DNA from: Corynebacterium qintianiae
GTDB lineage: Bacteria > Actinomycetota > Actinomycetes > Mycobacteriales > Mycobacteriaceae
Assembly (NCBI RefSeq): GCF_011038645.2
Contig: NZ_CP064955.1
Location: 1,178,001 to 1,242,000 of the forward strand
DNA: 64,000 nt
Direction: 5' to 3'
Both the position numbers and the translations under genes were made by a program. The notes beneath the pieces were generated by a model. The model saw nothing but the letters and a program-made list of their open reading frames with translations. It was not told the DNA's origin and did no database searches. Every line of letters begins with the position of its first letter. Positions within the stretch are counted from its first letter, which is position 1. Below, in pieces: positions 32,810-42,286 of this stretch.

Positions 32810-34630
32810 TTAATTGGGCGCACCTGCGGCTTCGGTTCCTGCGTCCTTCTTGGGCTTGAAGTCCACACCGGTCTCCTTGCGCTGCGCCGCCGGGATGGGG
32901 GCCGGGGCGTCTGTCAGCGGGTCGACGCCGCCGCCGGACTTCGGGAAGGCGATGACGTCGCGGATCGAGTCGAATCCGCCGAGCAGGGAGACGATGCGGT
33001 CCCAGCCGAAGGCGATGCCGCCGTGCGGAGGTGCGCCGAAAGAGAATGCCTCGAGCAGGAAGCCGAACTTCTCCTGAGCCTCTTCCTCGGTGATGCCCAT
33101 GACCCCAAATACGCGTTCCTGCACGTCGCGCTCGTGGATACGGATGGACCCGCCGCCGATCTCGTTGCCGTTGCACACGATGTCGTAGGCGTAGGCGAGG
33201 GCCTCGCCCGGCTCAGCGTCGAAGGAGTCGATGTACTCCGGCTTCGGGGAGGTGAACGCGTGGTGCACAGCGGTCCACTTCGAGTGGCCGAGTGCGACGT
33301 CGCCGGAGGCGGTGGCGTCGGCGGACGGCTCGAACAGCGGCGCGTCGACGACCCACGTAAAGGCCCAGTCGCCGTCCTTAATCAGGTCGAGCTTGCGGGC
33401 GATCTCGCCGCGGGCGGCGCCGAGCAGCGAGCGGGAGCTCTTGGTGTCACCGGCGGCGAAGAAGATGCAGTCACCCGGCTTCGCGCCAACGTGGTCGGCG
33501 ATGCCGGCCTTCTCCGCGTCAGTGATGTTCTTGGCCACCGGGCCACCGAGTTCCCCGTCCTCCTGGACGAGGATGTACGCCAGGCCCTTGGCCCCGCGCT
33601 GTTTGGCCCACTCCTGCCACGCGTCGAGCTGGCGCCGCGGCTGGGAGGCACCGCCTTCCATGACAACGGCTCCGACGTACTCGTTCTGGAACACGCGGAA
33701 GGTGGTGTCCTGGAAATATTCGGTGCAGTCGACCAACTGGATGCCGAAGCGCAGATCCGGCTTGTCGGAGCCGTACTTCTCCATCGCGTCCTTGTGGGTC
33801 ATACGCGGGATCGGCGTGGTGATGTCGTAGCCGATGAGCTTCCACAGCTCCACCAGAATCTCCTCGGCCAGGGCAATAATGTCGTCCTGGTCGACGAAAC
33901 TCGCCTCGATGTCGAGCTGGGTGAACTCCGGCTGGCGGTCAGCGCGGAAGTCCTCGTCGCGGTAGCAGCGGGCGATCTGGAAGTATCGCTCCATGCCTGC
34001 GACCATGAGCAGCTGCTTGAACAGCTGCGGCGACTGCGGCAGGGCGTACCAGGAACCCGGGCGCAGACGGGCCGGCACGAGGAAGTCGCGGGCTCCCTCC
34101 GGGGTGGAGCGGGTCAAAGTGGGGGTCTCGATCTCGGTGAAGTCGTGCTTGTCCAACACCGCGCGCGCGGCGCGGTTGACGTCGGAACGCAGGCGCAGCG
34201 CGTTGGCCTGGCGCTCGCGGCGCAGGTCGAGGTAACGGTACTTCAGGCGCGTCTCCTCGCCGACCTCGTTGGAGGAAAAGTCCTCCACCTGGAACGGCAG
34301 CGCCGCAGATTTGTTCAGCACCTTGAGCTCAGTAGCGTTGACCTCGATCTCGCCGGAGGCGAGGTTCGGGTTAGCCGAGCCCTCGGGGCGCGGCTCGACC
34401 ACGCCGGTGACCTGGACACAGAACTCGCTGCGCAGGTCGTGAGCGGTCTGCGCCACCTCGGACTCACGGAACACAACCTGGGCAAGCCCCGAGCGGTCGC
34501 GCAGGTCGATGAAGATCACGCCTCCGTGATCCCGGCGGCGCGAGACCCAGCCAGTCAGGGTGACGGTCTGGCCATCGAGTTCTTTGCGGAGGTCTCCGGC
34601 GAGGTGGGTGCGCAGCACTGTTGTTTCCAC
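32810..34630 (-). CDS. aspS: Aspartyl-tRNA synthetase
   Basis: Complete 606-residue bacterial-type enzyme: OB-fold anticodon domain with [22 protein letters not shown], class II core with [47 protein letters not shown], and motif 3 [13 protein letters not shown]. In bacteria lacking AsnRS this enzyme is often non-discriminating and also charges tRNA-Asn for GatCAB; whether this holds here cannot be seen. The start is GTG at 34630, or GTG four codons later; AAGAAGGAC is close to the first. Confidence 0.96.
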   Translation of the reverse strand: METTVLRTHLAGDLRKELDGQTVTLTGWVSRRRDHGGVIFIDLRDRSGLAQVVFRESEVAQTAHDLRSEFCVQVTGVVEPRPEGSANPNLASGEIEVNATELKVLNKSAALPFQVEDFSSNEVGEETRLKYRYLDLRRERQANALRLRSDVNRAARAVLDKHDFTEIETPTLTRSTPEGARDFLVPARLRPGSWYALPQSPQLFKQLLMVAGMERYFQIARCYRDEDFRADRQPEFTQLDIEASFVDQDDIIALAEEILVELWKLIGYDITTPIPRMTHKDAMEKYGSDKPDLRFGIQLVDCTEYFQDTTFRVFQNEYVGAVVMEGGASQPRRQLDAWQEWAKQRGAKGLAYILVQEDGELGGPVAKNITDAEKAGIADHVGAKPGDCIFFAAGDTKSSRSLLGAARGEIARKLDLIKDGDWAFTWVVDAPLFEPSADATASGDVALGHSKWTAVHHAFTSPKPEYIDSFDAEPGEALAYAYDIVCNGNEIGGGSIRIHERDVQERVFGVMGITEEEAQEKFGFLLEAFSFGAPPHGGIAFGWDRIVSLLGGFDSIRDVIAFPKSGGGVDPLTDAPAPIPAAQRKETGVDFKPKKDAGTEAAGAPN

Positions 34631-34824
34631 GTCCTTCTTGTCACGGGCCTTGCCACGGCCCGATAACGGGCCAGGGCGAGGAGGTTAGTTAACGGCCCTT
34701 AACTCTACTCCTTCACCCGGACACGCGACCGGCAACCCCGCCCGGTCCGGGTGGCCTCCACCGCGGTGTGAAATTGGGGGAATCAACTGCACACTCGCTG
34801 TGATTGTTTGGCAAAATCACCGCC
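34631..34824. promoter_or_regulatory. Divergent intergenic region with two dyads
   Basis: Between aspS and the metallopeptidase gene. GGCCCG-ATAA-CGGGCC (34657-34672) is a perfect 6-base hairpin in the aspS leader. GTGATT...AATCAC (34800-34820) is a dyad ending 4 bases before the ypfJ-like ATG and overlaps any promoter of that gene. Neither has a known binding protein. No T-box or other riboswitch is visible. Confidence 0.35.
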
Positions 34825-35718
34825 ATGACTTTCAAGAGCAGCTACCAGCGCACCGGTAACCGCGCGACGACCAGTTCCGGCGGCGGCATGGGTGGTGCAC
34901 CCATGATGATTGGCGGCGGAGGAATCGGCACCCTCCTCCTCATCGGCCTCTTCCTTCTTTTCGGCGGCAGTGGAGGCGGCGGCCAGCTCCCCGCGCCGCA
35001 GAACAACTCAAACCAGGTCTCCGACGGAGGAAGCTACAACCTGGACCACTGCAACTCACCGGGTGCGGCGAACGAGTACGCCGACTGCCGCGTCGAGGCC
35101 ACCGCGGTGTCCGTCGACGCGGTATGGGAGGACATTCTGCCCGCTGAGGCCGGCATCGAGTACGTCCAGCCGGGTATGCACCTTTTCCAGGACTCCACGA
35201 ACTCCGGGTGCGGGCGCGCTTCTGCCCAGACGGGTCCGTTCTACTGCCCTGCAGATACAACCGCGTACTTTGACGTGAGCTTTTTCAACCAGCTGGAGCA
35301 GCTCGGTGGCTCGGACGCGTCGCTGGCCCAGATGTACGTCGTCGCCCACGAGATCGGCCACCACATCCAGAAGCTTGAGGGAACCCTTGGGATGAGCAAC
35401 TACAACAACCCGGGCGAGGATTCCGCCGCGGTCGCCATCGAGTTGCAGGCGGATTGCTACGCCGGTCTGTGGGCGTCGCACGCCGACAAGGGCGAAGATG
35501 CGATCCTCGAGCCGATCACCCAGGAGCAGCTTTCCGCAGCGATTCAGACCGCACGCGCCGTGGGTGATGACAATATCCAGAAGCGCTCGGGAGGAGACGT
35601 CAACCCCGATCTGTGGACCCACGGTTCATCCCAGCAGCGCGAGGAGGCGTTCGTCCGCGGTTACCAGGGCGGCCACATGCGCTCCTGCGACTACCTCAAC
35701 CGCAACGCCTACTCCTAA
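34825..35718 (+). CDS. Membrane-anchored neutral zinc metallopeptidase (YpfJ family)
   Basis: 297-residue protein with a short cytoplasmic tail rich in Gly, one membrane span at about 29-47, and an extracytoplasmic metallopeptidase domain. The zinc motif is VVAHEIGHH (HEIGH at 175-179) and the third ligand region is AIELQADCYAGLWA, as in the neutral zinc metallopeptidase family. Several paired cysteines lie between about 76 and 141. The natural substrate is unknown in all members. The ATG at 34825 is chosen; the frame is open 7 codons further. The next gene starts 3 bases after the stop. Confidence 0.88.
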   Translation: MTFKSSYQRTGNRATTSSGGGMGGAPMMIGGGGIGTLLLIGLFLLFGGSGGGGQLPAPQNNSNQVSDGGSYNLDHCNSPGAANEYADCRVEATAVSVDAVWEDILPAEAGIEYVQPGMHLFQDSTNSGCGRASAQTGPFYCPADTTAYFDVSFFNQLEQLGGSDASLAQMYVVAHEIGHHIQKLEGTLGMSNYNNPGEDSAAVAIELQADCYAGLWASHADKGEDAILEPITQEQLSAAIQTARAVGDDNIQKRSGGDVNPDLWTHGSSQQREEAFVRGYQGGHMRSCDYLNRNAYS

Positions 35719-35721
35719 GCC

Positions 35722-36435
35722 ATGGAGCACAACCGCGCCACGGCTTTCCTCGCCGCATTCAACGACATTGAGGCGTTCCTTCGAGACGTGTTGAACGCCA
35801 AGAAGTCCGACGGGTTCACCTGGATGGCCAACCTCGCCGCCAAGAAGGGCCACATCAGCCGCGATCAAGTCGACGACTTGAAGGAGTACGCGGAGCTGCG
35901 CAACGCGATCAGCCACGGTGCCTACCGCGACCTGCGTCCCATTGCGGAACCCCTGCCTGAGACGGTGTCCGAGATCGAGAGAATCCGCGACTCCTTGCTC
36001 TCGCCGGCGCTCGCCATGGACGTTGTCGGACCGCAGAAGGTTGTGACCTTTGAGCCCGGCGACGACATCCACGAGCCGCTGGCTGTGATCCGCGACACCG
36101 ACATCTCCCAGTTTCCCGTGTACGACGGCGGCGAGTGCGTCGGGCTTCTCACCACCAACGCCATCGCACGCTGGGTGTCTGCGGACCTCGGCGCGGACGA
36201 CAAACTCGACGCGAAGACCGTCGGTGAGGCGTTGCAATACGCCGAGACGCAGGACCAAGCGGTGTTTCTCCCGCGTCAGGCGAGCGCAACCAGTGCGGTC
36301 GAGGCACTGACCACGCCGCTTGGCGACGGTGCCTTGCCCCGGCTCGCCATCATCACCGAGCACGGCAAACCCTCCCAGCGCCCCCTCGCCGTTGTCACGG
36401 CGTCGAATATTCCGGAACTGGTCGCCGCGATCTGA
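35722..36435 (+). CDS. HEPN-like domain joined to CBS-like region
   Basis: 237-residue soluble protein. Residues 1-95 are helical and carry YAELRNAISHG, an R-x4-H motif (Arg60, His65) with the Asn next to Arg, which is the catalytic pattern of HEPN ribonucleases. Residues about 98-237 resemble a pair of CBS motifs: MDVVGPQKVVTFEPGDDIHEPLAVIRDTDISQFPVYDGGECVGLLTTNAIARW, then a second half with TPLGDGALPRLAIITEHGKPSQRPLAVVTASNI. Such regions often bind adenine nucleotides. The ATG is 3 bases after the metallopeptidase stop. The CBS part is fairly clear; the HEPN assignment is my inference from the motif. Confidence 0.7.
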   Translation: MEHNRATAFLAAFNDIEAFLRDVLNAKKSDGFTWMANLAAKKGHISRDQVDDLKEYAELRNAISHGAYRDLRPIAEPLPETVSEIERIRDSLLSPALAMDVVGPQKVVTFEPGDDIHEPLAVIRDTDISQFPVYDGGECVGLLTTNAIARWVSADLGADDKLDAKTVGEALQYAETQDQAVFLPRQASATSAVEALTTPLGDGALPRLAIITEHGKPSQRPLAVVTASNIPELVAAI

Positions 36436-36475
36436 CCGGCCCACCGCCGCGGGAATATGTGATGTGTCACCATTG

Positions 36476-36491
36476 TTCCACTACAGTGGAA
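36476..36491 (+). promoter_or_regulatory. Perfect palindromic operator candidate over a -10 element
   Basis: TTCCACT-AC-AGTGGAA is a perfect 7-base dyad 39 bases before the monooxygenase start. It contains TACAGT (36482-36487), a possible -10, so a bound dimer would block transcription. A smaller dyad GTGA-TGTG-TCAC lies at 36459-36470. The regulator is not encoded next to it. Confidence 0.5.
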
Positions 36492-36529
36492 GGAACGCAT
36501 TAAACACAAGGCCCGAAAGGTTTCACACA

Positions 36530-37663
36530 ATGCAGTTCGGCGTATTCACAATCGGTGATGTCACCACCGACCCAACAAACGGCACGACCCCGACGGAGAA
36601 GGAGCGCATCGACGCCATGACGGCCATCGCCGTCAAGGCTGACGAGCTCGGCCTGGACGTCTTCGCCACCGGCCAGCACCACAACCCGCCCTTCGTCCCC
36701 TCGGCGCCGACCACCCACCTGGCCTACATCGGTGCGCAGACGACACAGATTCAACTGTCGACGGCCACCACGCTGATCACCACCACCGACCCGGTCCGTA
36801 TCGCGGAAGACTACTCCTTCCTGCAGAACCTCGTCGACGGCCGGATGGACCTCATGATGGGCCGCGGCAACACCGGCCCCGTTTACCCGTGGTTCGGCAA
36901 GGACATCCGCCAGGGCATCCCGCTGGCCGTGGAGAACTACCACCTGCTGCGCCGTTTGTGGCGCGAGCCCGTAGTCAACTGGCAGGGGCAATTCCGCACG
37001 CCGTTGCAGGGTTTCACCGCCACCCCGGCCCCGCTCGAGGGCGTCGCCCCGTTCGTGTGGCACGGCTCCATCCGCTCCCCCCAGATCGCCGAACAGGCCG
37101 CCTATTACGGCGACGGTTTCTTCCACAACAACATCTTCTGGAACAAGGAGCACACGGCCAAGATGGTCGACCTGTACCGCCGCCGCTTCGAGGCGCACGG
37201 CCACGGCCGCGCGGACCAGGCGATCGTCGGCCTCGGTGGCCAGGTCTACATCGCCGAGTCGGAAGAGCAGGCGAAGAAGGAATTCCGCCCCTACTTCGAC
37301 AACGCCCCCGTTTATGGCCACGGCCCGTCGCTGGAGGAGTTCACGGAGCTGACACCGCTGACCGTCGGCACCCCGGAGATGGTCATCGAGCGCACGATGC
37401 AATTCGCGGACTGGGTCGGCGACTACCAGCGCCAGCTCTTCCTCATCGACCACGCCGGCCTGCCACTGGAGGTCGTGCTGCGCCAGCTCGAGATTCTCGC
37501 CACCGAGGTCGTGCCGGAGCTGCGCCGCCGCATGGAGGCCCGCCGCCCAGCGCACGTTCCCTCCGACCCGCCCACGTTTAACACGCTGCTCGCCGCCAAG
37601 CGCAACGGTGTAAAGCACCCGCACTTCGAGGTCAATCCGGGCAACGACGGGGAGGCGAGCTGA
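36530..37663 (+). CDS. Luciferase-like FMN-dependent monooxygenase, CE1758 type
   Basis: 377-residue TIM-barrel protein of the bacterial luciferase-like family, recalled to match the CE1758 subfamily that occurs with an FMN reductase. It begins MQFGVFTIGDVTTDPTNG and shows TGQHHNPPFVPSAPTTHLAYIGAQT, TTDPVRIAEDYSFLQNLVDGRMDLMMGRGN and GDGFFHNNIFW. It would use FMNH2 from the partner enzyme and oxygen; its organic substrate is unknown. CGAAAGG precedes the ATG. The stop overlaps the next start (TGATG), so the pair is co-translated. Confidence 0.88.
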   Translation: MQFGVFTIGDVTTDPTNGTTPTEKERIDAMTAIAVKADELGLDVFATGQHHNPPFVPSAPTTHLAYIGAQTTQIQLSTATTLITTTDPVRIAEDYSFLQNLVDGRMDLMMGRGNTGPVYPWFGKDIRQGIPLAVENYHLLRRLWREPVVNWQGQFRTPLQGFTATPAPLEGVAPFVWHGSIRSPQIAEQAAYYGDGFFHNNIFWNKEHTAKMVDLYRRRFEAHGHGRADQAIVGLGGQVYIAESEEQAKKEFRPYFDNAPVYGHGPSLEEFTELTPLTVGTPEMVIERTMQFADWVGDYQRQLFLIDHAGLPLEVVLRQLEILATEVVPELRRRMEARRPAHVPSDPPTFNTLLAAKRNGVKHPHFEVNPGNDGEAS

Positions 37664-38328
37664 TGAAGAACCTCATCGTCATTTCCGCAGGCTTGTCGAC
37701 GCCCTCCACTACGCGTCAGGTGGCCGACACCATTTCCTCGGCGGTCTCCTCCGCCGTGGCCGGACGAGGTGAGAAACTCGCCGTGGCCACCATCGAGCTG
37801 CGTGAGCTGACGGGTGACCTCGCCCAACAGATGTCCACGGGCATGTCCACACCAAGGCTCGACGAGGTGAAGACCCGGCTGTCTCAAGCCGACGGGCTCG
37901 TGGCTGTGACGCCCGTGTTCAAAGCCAGCTACACCGGCCTGTTCAAGATGTTCTTCGACATCCTCGATACCGACGCGCTCAACGCAATGCCCACCATCAT
38001 CGCCGCCACCGCTGGCACCGCGCGCCACTCCCTGGTGACCGAGTACGCCTTGCGCCCCCTGCTGACGTACATGCGTGCCGTCGTCGTGCCCACTGCCCTG
38101 TTCGCCGCCACCGACGACTTCGGCGGAGCGGAGGGCGCGGACTTCACCAGGCGCGCCGGTCGCGCCGCCGCTGAGCTCGCCGCGTTGATCGTGTCCACCG
38201 AGGCCTCGGTCGAGGGCCTCTCAGGTGCGGTCGCGGAAACCCCTGTGCGTAAACGTAGTGCCGGGGTGGATCTGGAAGACGGCTTCGTGCCCTTCTCCCA
38301 GCTCTTGCGCGGCCATGCTGGCAATTGA
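37663..38328 (+). CDS. NAD(P)H-dependent FMN reductase, CE1759 type
   Basis: 221-residue flavodoxin-fold protein with MKNLIVISAGLSTPSTTRQVADTI (FMN phosphate loop) and DGLVAVTPVFKASYTGLFKMFFDIL, then TAGTARHSLVTEYALRPLLTYM, as in NADPH-dependent FMN reductases. It would supply reduced FMN to the preceding monooxygenase, to which it is translationally coupled. The last 35 residues (RKRSAGVDLEDGFVPFSQLL) are typical of the subfamily named after C. efficiens CE1759. Confidence 0.88.
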   Translation: MKNLIVISAGLSTPSTTRQVADTISSAVSSAVAGRGEKLAVATIELRELTGDLAQQMSTGMSTPRLDEVKTRLSQADGLVAVTPVFKASYTGLFKMFFDILDTDALNAMPTIIAATAGTARHSLVTEYALRPLLTYMRAVVVPTALFAATDDFGGAEGADFTRRAGRAAAELAALIVSTEASVEGLSGAVAETPVRKRSAGVDLEDGFVPFSQLLRGHAGN

Positions 38329-38338
38329 GGGGTTGAGG

Positions 38339-38344
38339 TAGCAT
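38339..38344 (+). promoter_or_regulatory. -10 element of a probable leaderless sdaA transcript
   Basis: TAGCAT ends 6 bases before the sdaA ATG. The only ribosome-site candidate, GAGGT, is 12 bases from the ATG, which is far. A leaderless start is therefore plausible. Confidence 0.4.
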
Positions 38345-38350
38345 CGCGTC

Positions 38351-39745
38351 ATGTCCCAAAATACTGTCAGCGTCGTTGACCTGTTCAGCATCGGCATTGG
38401 GCCGTCGTCAAGCCATACCGTCGGCCCGATGAGGGCGGCGATGGCTTACGTGGGCGAGCTGGGACAAATTCCGGCGCGGGTGGCCGTGGAGCTGCGGGGC
38501 TCACTCGCTGCCACCGGTGTCGGACACGGTACCGACCGCGCCGTTCTTCTCGGGCTGGTCGGCTACACGCCGACAACCACCACGCCCGACATCGCCCCGG
38601 TTCCTGGGGAGAAGATCCCGGAAACTGGCGTGATCGAGGGGCCCGCCGGCAGCGTGGAGTACGAGGTCTCGTTCAACCCCAAGCCGGTCGCGCAGCATCC
38701 GAACTGCCTTATTTTTGACGCGTGGGATGCGGACGGCAACCGGGTCACCTCGCGCAAGGAGTACTACTCCGTCGGCGGCGGCTTCATCCTCGACCGCGAG
38801 GGAATGGAGGCCCACCGCAACCGGGCAGGCGTGTCGACGGTTCAGCCCGACGACACTGTTCCCTTCGAGTTCAACTCTGGCACGGCGCTCATGGCGCACT
38901 GCCGGGACAACGGCATGTCAATCGCCGCGGTCATGCGCGCGAACGAAGAAGCGCTGCACGGGTGGGATACGGTGCGCGAGCATCTTGACGCGGTGTGGAA
39001 CGTGATGCAGGAGTGCGTGTCCAACGGTTTAAAGGCTGAGGGCGTGTTGCCCGGCGGCCTGAATGTCACGCGCCGCGCGCCGCGTCTCTACCGGCTGCTC
39101 ACCGCCGAGTACGAGGAATCGACGTCGCGCGGGCTCGACGCCATGGAGTGGGTCAACCTGTTCGCCCTCGCGGTCAACGAGGAGAACGCCGCCCACGGCC
39201 AAGTTGTTACCGCTCCCACCAACGGCGCCGCGGGAATCATCCCCGCGGTGATGCACTACTGCCGGGACTTCACCGACGGCTTCACCGATGAGCGAGCGCG
39301 CGAGTTCCTGCTGACCGCAGGTGCGATCGGGGCGATCATCAAGACCAACGCCTCCATCTCCGGAGCAGAGGTCGGCTGCCAGGGCGAGGTCGGCTCGGCG
39401 TCGTCGATGGCGGCCGCAGGCATGTGCGCGATCCTCGGCGGCACGCCCGAACAGGTCGAGAACGCTGCGGAGATCGCGCTCGAGCACAACCTGGGTTTGA
39501 CGTGCGACCCAGTCGGGGGCCTCGTGCAGGTCCCCTGCATCGAGCGCAACGCCATCGGCGGGGTCAAGGCCATCAACGCCGCCCGCCTAGCCAAGCTCGG
39601 CGACGGCACGAACATCGTCACCCTCGACGACGTCGTGGAAACCATGGCCGCCACCGGCCGCGACATGATGACCAAGTACAAGGAGACATCGATGGGCGGG
39701 CTCGCCGTTCAGCTCGGCCTGCCCGTTAACATCACCGAGTGCTAG
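38351..39745 (+). CDS. sdaA: L-serine ammonia-lyase, iron-sulfur type
   Basis: Deaminates L-serine to pyruvate. The 464-residue single-chain enzyme has the N-terminal beta domain with [23 protein letters not shown] and the C-terminal alpha domain with the cysteines of the [4Fe-4S] cluster in [23 protein letters not shown] and [21 protein letters not shown]. Length fits the type with fused domains. It converges on hisS and the two coding regions overlap by 14 bases with no terminator between them. Confidence 0.96.
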   Translation: MSQNTVSVVDLFSIGIGPSSSHTVGPMRAAMAYVGELGQIPARVAVELRGSLAATGVGHGTDRAVLLGLVGYTPTTTTPDIAPVPGEKIPETGVIEGPAGSVEYEVSFNPKPVAQHPNCLIFDAWDADGNRVTSRKEYYSVGGGFILDREGMEAHRNRAGVSTVQPDDTVPFEFNSGTALMAHCRDNGMSIAAVMRANEEALHGWDTVREHLDAVWNVMQECVSNGLKAEGVLPGGLNVTRRAPRLYRLLTAEYEESTSRGLDAMEWVNLFALAVNEENAAHGQVVTAPTNGAAGIIPAVMHYCRDFTDGFTDERAREFLLTAGAIGAIIKTNASISGAEVGCQGEVGSASSMAAAGMCAILGGTPEQVENAAEIALEHNLGLTCDPVGGLVQVPCIERNAIGGVKAINAARLAKLGDGTNIVTLDDVVETMAATGRDMMTKYKETSMGGLAVQLGLPVNITEC

Positions 39746-41015
39746 CCACCGCCGCGATCACGGCCTGAGCGTTAAGCGCAACAGACGTCTGGCTGTGCTC
39801 CGCGAGGTTCTTCACCGCGACCTCGCCGGTGGCCAGCTCGTTTTCCCCGAGCACGAGCGCGAACTTCGCGCCCGCCCGGTCGGCGCCCTTCATCGCGCCC
39901 TTGAGCCCGCGCCCGCCGTAGGACATGTCGGCGGAAATTCCGGCGGCGCGGAGGTCGTCGATAAGCAAGCTCATGCGTTTCGACGCCTCCTCGCCCATCG
40001 CCACCCCGAACACGTCGACGCGGCGCTCAACCCCATCGAGGGTGACGCCTTCCGCCTCGAGTGCGAGCACGGTGCGGTCGACGCCGAGGCCGAAGCCGAT
40101 GCCGGAGAGGTCCTGGCCGCCGATTTGGGCCATGAGGCCGTCGTAACGCCCGCCGCCGCCGATGCCGGACTGCGCACCGAGGCCGTCGTGGACGAACTCG
40201 AAGGTGGTCTTTGTGTAGTAGTCCAGGCCGCGCACCATGCGCGGATTGATCACGTAGTCCACGCCCATCGCGTCGAGGGTGGCGGTCACCGTGTCAAAGT
40301 GCGCGCGCGCTTCGTCCGAGAGGTGGTCGATCATCAGCGGGGCGTCGGCGGTCATCTCTTGGACCTCGGGGCGCTTGTCGTCGAGCACGCGCAGCGGGTT
40401 GATCTCGGCGCGGCGGCGGGTCTCCTCATCGAGGTCGAGGGAGAACAGGAACTGCTGCAGCTTCTCGCGGTAGGCGGGGCGGCACGTGTTGTCGCCCAGG
40501 CTTGTCAGCTCGAGGCGGAAGCCCGTCAGGCCGACGGCGCGGTAGCAGCGGTCGGCCAGGGCGATGATTTCGGCGTCGAGAAGCGGGTCGTCGACGCCGA
40601 TGGCCTCCACACCGACCTGCTGAAGCTGGCGGTAGCGGCCCGCCTGGGGGCGCTCGTAGCGGAAGAACGGGCCATAGTAGTTGAGCTTGACCGGCAGGTA
40701 GCCGCGATCCAGGTTGTGCTCGATCACCGCGCGCATCACCCCGGCCGTGCCCTCCGGGCGCAGCGTGACGCTGCGGTCGCCGCGGTCCGCAAACGTGTAC
40801 ATCTCCTTTGACACCACGTCGGTGGATTCGCCGACGCCGCGGGCGAAAAGCGTGGTGTCCTCGAAAACCGGCAGCTCAATGTGCTGGTAACCGGCAAGCC
40901 GCGCCTGGCGCGCGAACTCGTCGCGCACCGCGATAAACGTCGCCGAGGCCGGCGGGACGTAGTCGGGCACGCCCTTCGGGGCGGACAGGGCCTTGAAAGT
41001 GCTGTTTTCGCTCAC
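39732..41015 (-). CDS. hisS: Histidyl-tRNA synthetase
   Basis: Charges tRNA-His. The 427-residue class II enzyme has [25 protein letters not shown], motif 2 [12 protein letters not shown] and [28 protein letters not shown], and the histidine motifs around [21 protein letters not shown] and GGGGRYDGL, plus the C-terminal anticodon domain. The start is GTG at 41015, 8 bases after TAGACT, with no ribosome site, which suggests a leaderless message besides read-through from the upstream gene. Confidence 0.96.
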   Translation of the reverse strand: MSENSTFKALSAPKGVPDYVPPASATFIAVRDEFARQARLAGYQHIELPVFEDTTLFARGVGESTDVVSKEMYTFADRGDRSVTLRPEGTAGVMRAVIEHNLDRGYLPVKLNYYGPFFRYERPQAGRYRQLQQVGVEAIGVDDPLLDAEIIALADRCYRAVGLTGFRLELTSLGDNTCRPAYREKLQQFLFSLDLDEETRRRAEINPLRVLDDKRPEVQEMTADAPLMIDHLSDEARAHFDTVTATLDAMGVDYVINPRMVRGLDYYTKTTFEFVHDGLGAQSGIGGGGRYDGLMAQIGGQDLSGIGFGLGVDRTVLALEAEGVTLDGVERRVDVFGVAMGEEASKRMSLLIDDLRAAGISADMSYGGRGLKGAMKGADRAGAKFALVLGENELATGEVAVKNLAEHSQTSVALNAQAVIAAVASTR

Positions 41016-41023
41016 GGGTGCAA

Positions 41024-41029
41024 AGTCTA
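41024..41029 (-). promoter_or_regulatory. -10 element of a probable leaderless hisS transcript
   Basis: TAGACT on the minus strand, 8 bases before the hisS GTG, in the 15-base gap behind the upstream hydrolase gene. Same hexamer and spacing as at coaBC. Confidence 0.45.
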
Positions 41030-41030
41030 G

Positions 41031-41669
41031 TCAGCGCCCGGCGTTCGCCGCCCGCAGGTAAGGGTTGGTGGCGCGCTCGTGCGCCATCGTGGTCGTCGGG
41101 CCGTGGCCTGGCAGAAGTGGAAGGCGGTCCTCGAGATCCCACACCGGCCCGCACAGGCTGGCCTGCATCGCCGCGTCGTCCGAGTACGGCAGATCCGTGC
41201 GACCGATGGAACCCTGGAAGATCACGTCGCCGGCGAGCACGAAGTCGTCGTGGACCCACAGGGCGCTGCCCGGCGAATGGCCCGGGGCGTGGCGCACGGT
41301 GAAGTCGATGCCAGCGAGGGTGACCGGTTGGCCGCCGGTGACCTCAGTGACGTTGTCAATCCGCTCCATGTTGTCGATGGCGAAGGGCACGCGCAGCCAC
41401 TCGGTGGCCGCCGCCCCGTCGAGCATGAAGACGTCGTCGGCGTGGATGAACGTCTCCACCCCGAACTTGCCCGCGTCGCGGATGTGGTCGATGTGGCCGT
41501 GGGTCAAGATGATCGCGACCACCGTGAGGTTTTCCTCAGCGCAGAACTTTTCGACGCGCGCGTGCGCCCCGTAGCTCGGGTCGACGACAACGGCCTCGCC
41601 GGTGTCCTCGTTGGCCACGATGTAGCAATTGGTTTGCAGCGGGCCCGCCGCGAATCCGATGATCTGCAC
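41031..41669 (-). CDS. Metallo-beta-lactamase-fold hydrolase (glyoxalase II-like)
   Basis: 212-residue protein with the metal motif THGHIDH (56-62), the next ligand in VRHAPGHSPGSALW, and the later GHGPTTTMAHE. The layout LQTNCYIVANEDTGEAVVVDPS is that of the YcbL-like hydroxyacylglutathione hydrolase group. Corynebacteria lack glutathione, so the natural thioester could be of mycothiol; this is inference. It lies 7 bases after tpx and 15 before hisS. Confidence 0.88.
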   Translation of the reverse strand: MQIIGFAAGPLQTNCYIVANEDTGEAVVVDPSYGAHARVEKFCAEENLTVVAIILTHGHIDHIRDAGKFGVETFIHADDVFMLDGAAATEWLRVPFAIDNMERIDNVTEVTGGQPVTLAGIDFTVRHAPGHSPGSALWVHDDFVLAGDVIFQGSIGRTDLPYSDDAAMQASLCGPVWDLEDRLPLLPGHGPTTTMAHERATNPYLRAANAGR

Positions 41670-41676
41670 GTTGTTG

Positions 41677-42186
41677 CTACCCGTTGTTTCCGGTCAGGGC
41701 GGCCGCGGCAGCGTCGTAGTCCGGCTCGTTGGTGATTTCGCTGACCAGCTCGGTGTAGACGACGTTGTGCTCGGCGTCGGTGACAATCACCGCACGGGCG
41801 AGCAGGCCCTCAAGCGGGGAGCCCTCGAGGCGCAGGCCGAAATCCTCGCCGAAGGAGGAGCGAAACGCCGATGCAGCGGTGACCTTGTCAATACCCTCCG
41901 CGGCGCAGAAGCGCTGCTGGGCGAAGGGGAGGTCCCGGGAGATGCACAGCACCTCGGTGTTGTCGAAGTCCGCGGCCAGCTTGTTGAAGGCGCGAACGGA
42001 TGCCGCGCACACGCCGGTATCGAGTGAGGGGAAGATGTTGAGCACAAGGCGCTTGCCCGCGAAGTCGGATGCGGCAACGGGGTTCAGGTCGCCGCCGACG
42101 AGCTCGAAGTTCGGCAGGGCGTCGCCCACTGCGGGCAGCTCGCCGGAGGTCGTGGTCTGGTCATTTTTAAAGGTTACGGTAGCCAT
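41677..42186 (-). CDS. tpx: Thiol peroxidase (atypical 2-Cys peroxiredoxin)
   Basis: Reduces peroxides with electrons from thioredoxin. The 169-residue product starts [11 protein letters not shown] and has the peroxidatic cysteine in [15 protein letters not shown] (Cys60) and the resolving cysteine in [10 protein letters not shown] (Cys94). A further in-frame extension to 42249 has no support. TACGGT (42194-42199) lies 7 bases before the ATG, consistent with a leaderless transcript. It diverges from the cyclophilin gene. Confidence 0.95.
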   Translation of the reverse strand: MATVTFKNDQTTTSGELPAVGDALPNFELVGGDLNPVAASDFAGKRLVLNIFPSLDTGVCAASVRAFNKLAADFDNTEVLCISRDLPFAQQRFCAAEGIDKVTAASAFRSSFGEDFGLRLEGSPLEGLLARAVIVTDAEHNVVYTELVSEITNEPDYDAAAAALTGNNG

Positions 42187-42193
42187 ATCCACC

Positions 42194-42199
42194 ACCGTA
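42194..42199 (-). promoter_or_regulatory. -10 element of a probable leaderless tpx transcript
   Basis: TACGGT on the minus strand ends 7 bases before the tpx ATG. The GGTGG in between is too close to the ATG to be a usual ribosome site. Confidence 0.4.
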
Positions 42200-42286
42200 G
42201 TGGTCTGTGGTGGGTACTGCCACGGCGCTGCTAGGCTGAAACACCGCACATCTTAGAAGGCAAGCGAGTCAATGGAGGAAGCCATC

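Noticed and set aside
32756..34666. 636-codon open frame opposite aspS
   Set aside because: Antisense shadow of aspS; no recognisable domain.
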